Source: Paenibacillus mesophilus (lineage in GTDB: Bacteria; Bacillota; Bacilli; Paenibacillales; NBRC-103111). From it: 64,000 nucleotides of DNA. Of the stretch, positions 61,130 to 64,000 are shown in pieces. Position 1 is the stretch's first letter, and each line of letters opens with the position of its first letter. Where the stretch lies: the NCBI RefSeq assembly GCF_005938385.1, contig NZ_VCRA01000005.1, forward strand, positions 248,001-312,000, written 5' to 3'. The translations under genes were made by a program, and so were the position numbers. The notes beneath the pieces are model-generated. The model saw only the letters and a program-made list of their open reading frames with translations, ran no database searches and was not told the origin of the DNA.

Positions 61130-62371
61130 TCAATTGACTACAAACGAAACGACCGCGCCGATAAAATTGCCGGTCCCCACCATATGATTGTGCCAGCTTT
61201 TGGCCGAATCGGCGGTTCCGTGCATTTTGAAAAAGTAAAGCGGGTCTCCGCCCGACAAGGTACCCTTGCTTTTCTCGTCTCTCCGCGCATAATTTTCCAT
61301 CGTAATATAATCCGGCCCGCTGCGGGCTACCACACTGGCAAAATGATACATGAAAATTTCGTTCTTATCGGCAGCGCTTTCCTCCGTCCTCGTAGCAATG
61401 CCGAATGTCGTAATCGCATCGCCGATTTTCGGAATCATATATTCGTTCATGTTGAGCTCTTTCATAATCGCAATCGTCTCTTCGTCGTTCCGTACGCGCC
61501 GAAACTCGGTGCTTAAATCGTCCATGACCGCGAGCAAATCGGCCGTATCCCTGTTATTCACCGCTTTTTCGTATGCATCCTTATATTCGGCGACAAAATC
61601 CCGCCCGGTTACGCGGGTAAGCAGTTCGGTCAATAATTGGTACACTTTCTGGTTACCCTTCATTTCCAATCCTACGGCGCCCGTAACGAATTGGGCGGCT
61701 TCGTTGCAGCGCTGCGGCGTTTTGACATCGAGGCCCTTCTCCTTTTTATCGGGTACGGACGGAATGACCTGGAATAACGTTTTCGTTCCGCCGCTGCTTG
61801 CGATTTGTAATATTTTGTTGGTCAATACGAGTTCAACGCTGCCTTTCAGCACATCGTTAGCCTCTTGGATCCGATCCTTAGTGGCGAAGAACACTTTGGG
61901 CTCTCCGTCCGTCTCTTCGATAGCCAAGTCCAGATTGTCGGAAACCGCTAAATTTGCGTTGCTTTTGTATACCAAATTAGGCCCATACTTATTGTCTTTC
62001 CCTTTCTCCGCGCTGTAGAAGCTATCGTCCTGCTCTACCTGACTGATGAAGAATTGATCGTCGTTCGCAGCGTCTTTATTTTTCAAATACTTTCGATATT
62101 CTTTTTTGGCCGGGTATTCCTCGGCTCCCGAGTCGATGACGAAGTACCTTTGGATAACGGGCCGGTTCGGCTTCTCCCGGGCCGTGTTCGGTTGGAACTG
62201 CCTCTGCAGCAGCGTACCCATCGCTCGATTCCCGATTGTGCGCTGAAGAAGACCCGCCTTTCTCAGCGTCGGCAAGACCGCCGCCGATTTTTGCTGCAGC
62301 TCTTGATTACTCATCCTTGGATCGCTGGCCGACTGATCCGCCTTACTCGTGCGGGATGACATCATTTCCAT
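61130..62371 (-). CDS. Orphan protein resembling eCIS (DUF4157-type) cargo, putative papain-like domain
   Basis: A protein of about 413 residues. Near the N-terminus LLQRTIGNRAMGTLLQRQ (42-59) and RPVIQRY (71-77) match phrases found in proteins linked to extracellular contractile injection systems and related DUF4157 toxins. The C-terminal half has RCNEAAQFVTGAVG (C223), FMYHFASVVARSG (H344) and YITMENYARRDE (E360-N361) in the order C-H-(E/N) of papain-like peptidases or transglutaminases, then FFKMHGTADSAKSWHNHM. No signal peptide. Several ATGs lie in a row behind GAGGAGG; I take the second. No sheath, tube or other injection gene is nearby. Confidence 0.65.
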   Translation of the reverse strand: MEMMSSRTSKADQSASDPRMSNQELQQKSAAVLPTLRKAGLLQRTIGNRAMGTLLQRQFQPNTAREKPNRPVIQRYFVIDSGAEEYPAKKEYRKYLKNKDAANDDQFFISQVEQDDSFYSAEKGKDNKYGPNLVYKSNANLAVSDNLDLAIEETDGEPKVFFATKDRIQEANDVLKGSVELVLTNKILQIASSGGTKTLFQVIPSVPDKKEKGLDVKTPQRCNEAAQFVTGAVGLEMKGNQKVYQLLTELLTRVTGRDFVAEYKDAYEKAVNNRDTADLLAVMDDLSTEFRRVRNDEETIAIMKELNMNEYMIPKIGDAITTFGIATRTEESAADKNEIFMYHFASVVARSGPDYITMENYARRDEKSKGTLSGGDPLYFFKMHGTADSAKSWHNHMVGTGNFIGAVVSFVVN

Positions 62372-62420
62372 CATTACCTCCTCGACGGTTTAGATTGGTA
62401 GACGGCTTCGATTACTTAGC

Positions 62421-62467
62421 AAAAAAGCAGGATATACGCACCAGATCTGTGTGCATGTATCCTGCTT
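62421..62467 (-). terminator. Intrinsic terminator after zur
   Basis: AGCAGGATA and TATCCTGCT flank a long loop that itself contains CAGATCTG; TTTTTTGC follows on the minus strand. It starts 28 bases after the zur stop. Confidence 0.85.
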
Positions 62468-62494
62468 TCGGTCGACTTGGTGCGGCGAATGCGG

Positions 62495-62941
62495 TTAAGA
62501 GGTAGATACGGACGGTTCGGCTTGGCATTCCTCGCATACACCATAAACCTCGAACCGATGATTCACTATTTTGAAATTGCCGGGAAGCTCGAGTCTTTGC
62601 TCCATCGGACAATATTCGAACGATAACGTCTTCTCGCAGTTGATGCAAATGAGGTGATGATGGTGATGGCTCATGCAGCTGCCGCGGAATTTAAGCCCTC
62701 CATCCATGAAGTAGAACTGCTCCAGCGCCCCCATCTCGCTCAGCAGCCTAAGGTTGCGATATACCGTATCGAAGCTGACGCTTGGATAATCGACCGTCAT
62801 CTGGTCATATACGTCTTTGGGAGATAAATAACCTTCGTTTTTGACGAAAATCTCGGCCAACGTCCTGCGCTGTTCCGTAATTCTCCAGCCGTTCCTGGCC
62901 ATGATCTCGATCATGAGCTTTACTTTATTCGCGTCTGTCAT
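62495..62941 (-). CDS. zur: Zinc uptake regulator
   Basis: A 148-residue Fur-family repressor. It matches Bacillus Zur closely: NGWRITEQRRTL, DYPSVSFDTVYRNLRLLSEMGALE, KFRGSCMSHHHHHLICINCEKT and RFEVYGVCEECQ. Structural zinc is held by C99-x-x-C102 and C136-x-x-C139; the SHHHHH segment provides sensing ligands. It represses zinc uptake genes when zinc is bound. The ATG at 62941 has AAAGGA 9 bases before it. Its target genes are not evident in this window. Confidence 0.9.
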   Translation of the reverse strand: MTDANKVKLMIEIMARNGWRITEQRRTLAEIFVKNEGYLSPKDVYDQMTVDYPSVSFDTVYRNLRLLSEMGALEQFYFMDGGLKFRGSCMSHHHHHLICINCEKTLSFEYCPMEQRLELPGNFKIVNHRFEVYGVCEECQAEPSVSTS

Positions 62942-63008
62942 GAAGATAATTCCTTTCCGGTCCGCATTACCCTCATAGTGCAACAAATGAACCGCTTCTG
63001 TCAACAAT

Positions 63009-63746
63009 TCAACGAGCTTCCGCCGATTCGAGCAAAGTAGCCCGTCTTTTTCCGAGCTTGATTTGACCGAGCTTGCGGAACCGGTCGTGATCTATTTTCT
63101 GATCTTTCGCGCTTACGAGTATGAGGATGGAGACCGGAGCCATAAGAGGCTCCAACCGGTTCAGCATATGGCCGACCGGATCGCCCGACTCCGATTTCCA
63201 CTCCACTTGATTGCCGTAAGGAACGTCCGAGACGATCATATCGAAGTGCTGTCCGCTCAATCGGTCGGATAATTCGGTTGCATCCTCCGCGAAACATTCC
63301 AGCGACTCGGGAGAAAAGGGTTCGCCGATCAGCTTCCCTAGTTTTTCCGCACTCGCAAGCGCCGCCAAATGCGAATCTTTGCCGAAGCTTCCATGCATTT
63401 GCCGGATTTGTCCGATGCGTGCCTGCAAGCCTGCCGCCGTCAGCAGCGACAAATTTCTGGAGGCCAGCTCCACGGCCGCAGGATCGACATCCGATGCGGT
63501 GATCGTCTCAATATATTCCCGATGCAGAAAACCGATCGAGGCGAGAAGGTACCCGCCGCCGCAGCATGGGTCGTAAATCCGGTAAGGGCCATCATTTCCT
63601 TTGCCGGTCAAATAAGCTTTCCCCCGCTGAAACAGCTCGCTCGCCAATCGGACCGGAAAGGCCGTGGCGCCGTGCTGATTATACAACACGCGTCCGCTCG
63701 CGAAATCTTCGTAATTCTCGTTTTCTATAGCAAACTGGTAACTCAC
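63009..63746 (-). CDS. AviRa-type rRNA methyltransferase
   Basis: A 245-residue SAM-dependent methyltransferase. The SAM motif is IYDPCCGGGYLLASIGFLH (about 62-80), followed by ITASDVDPAAVELASRNLSLL and the catalytic-loop phrase IVSDVPYGNQVEW. DPCCG-x-G-Y-L and this length are those of AviRa, which methylates 23S rRNA G2535 and gives avilamycin resistance in Streptomyces. I start at the GTG at 63746, 7 bases after GGAG; the frame is open to 63827. It lies 68 bases upstream of zur on the same strand. Confidence 0.8.
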   Translation of the reverse strand: MSYQFAIENENYEDFASGRVLYNQHGATAFPVRLASELFQRGKAYLTGKGNDGPYRIYDPCCGGGYLLASIGFLHREYIETITASDVDPAAVELASRNLSLLTAAGLQARIGQIRQMHGSFGKDSHLAALASAEKLGKLIGEPFSPESLECFAEDATELSDRLSGQHFDMIVSDVPYGNQVEWKSESGDPVGHMLNRLEPLMAPVSILILVSAKDQKIDHDRFRKLGQIKLGKRRATLLESAEAR

Positions 63747-63938
63747 CGGATCACTCCAAGATGTTTTTATCCATTGTACCACACGGACCCCGGACATTCG
63801 AAAAAGTTCGATCGGTCCGCCGGGCACGCTGTACGAAGAATTGTGTTAAAATTTCGTTTTGTACCTTGATCCTATTGCATCGATGCAGATTAAGGCATAC
63901 AATCTCCGTATATCGTGCGCTAAGGAGCAACATTTCCA

Positions 63939-64000
63939 ATGGAATCGCTGCAAAACAACGCATCGCCCAATTACGGAACGAAATCTTATCTGCGTCGTCT
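63939..64000 (+). CDS. N-terminus of a gene cut off by the right edge
   Basis: An ATG at 63939 follows AAGGAG (11 bases) and opens a frame MESLQNNASPNYGTKSYLRR that runs off the window. About 20 residues are too few to identify it. It is divergent from the AviRa-type gene. Confidence 0.45.
   Translation, partial: MESLQNNASPNYGTKSYLRR

Noticed and set aside
1..64000. tRNA, rRNA, CRISPR arrays, insertion sequences and prophage genes
   Set aside because: I saw no cloverleaf with CCA end, no regularly spaced repeats with unique spacers, and no transposase or phage structural gene. The Rpn-type protein is called transposase-like only by family name.

Overview
The window looks like a chromosomal segment of a spore-forming, low-to-moderate-GC Firmicute of the family Paenibacillaceae (Paenibacillus/Cohnella type). 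The evidence is a glnQHMP-glnKL block of Bacillus type, a SpoIIP-family hydrolase, a PCYCGC-motif lipoprotein, a Bacillus-type Zur, HelD, lipoproteins with Gram-positive signal peptides, strong AGGAGG ribosome sites and many small ATGA-coupled operons. I saw no rRNA, tRNA, CRISPR array, transposase or phage module. Most genes lie on the minus strand.

Layout. 1-12 kb: a cut-off BtrH/C39-like gene, a serine hydrolase, a probable glutamine uptake operon with its own two-component system (glnQHMPKL), a membrane protein, a zinc-ribbon/deoxyribosyltransferase-like protein, a Dabb protein and HelD. 12-20 kb: nagA, a Fur-boxed ferric iron ABC importer, and an endonuclease/response regulator/histidine kinase operon. 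20-31 kb: a DUF1992 protein, a divergent Hpt/receiver pair, a heterodimeric ABC exporter whose second subunit is frameshifted at an 8-base G tract, an ArsR-like regulator with RNase H facing an MFS exporter, an UppS paralogue, an ABC-F ATPase and a 42-residue small protein. 31-43 kb: cytochrome c, an Rpn-type nuclease, a nitrilase, a TIM-barrel protein, an ABC-2 exporter (ATPase plus two PF06182-type permeases), a PadR/HAAS pair, NUDIX, DinB, MFS and an unknown gene.

43-51 kb is a six-gene catabolic cluster (GH20 hexosaminidase, TIM-barrel protein, M20 hydrolase, RidA, SDR, Gfo/Idh/MocA protein resembling GH109) divergent from an AraC regulator; I read it as degradation of an unidentified amino-sugar glycoside. 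51-57 kb holds a cyclase/MmcQ pair and a metal region: CopC, PCYCGC lipoprotein, CopD and a Zn/Cd-type P-ATPase, with a shared 17-base operator-like motif in front of the lipoprotein and the ATPase. 57-64 kb holds a SpoIIP hydrolase with two nearly identical SH3 domains, a VOC protein, an ECF sigma factor with a VOC-like tail, an amidohydrolase, an orphan protein resembling cargo of extracellular contractile injection systems, Zur, and an AviRa-type rRNA methyltransferase.

The most unusual items are the orphan eCIS-cargo-like protein, the ECF sigma/VOC fusion, the amino-sugar cluster, the shared metal operator, the duplicated SH3 domains, the G-tract frameshift and two intergenic repeat blocks (about 12.05-12.24 and 51.05-51.25 kb).
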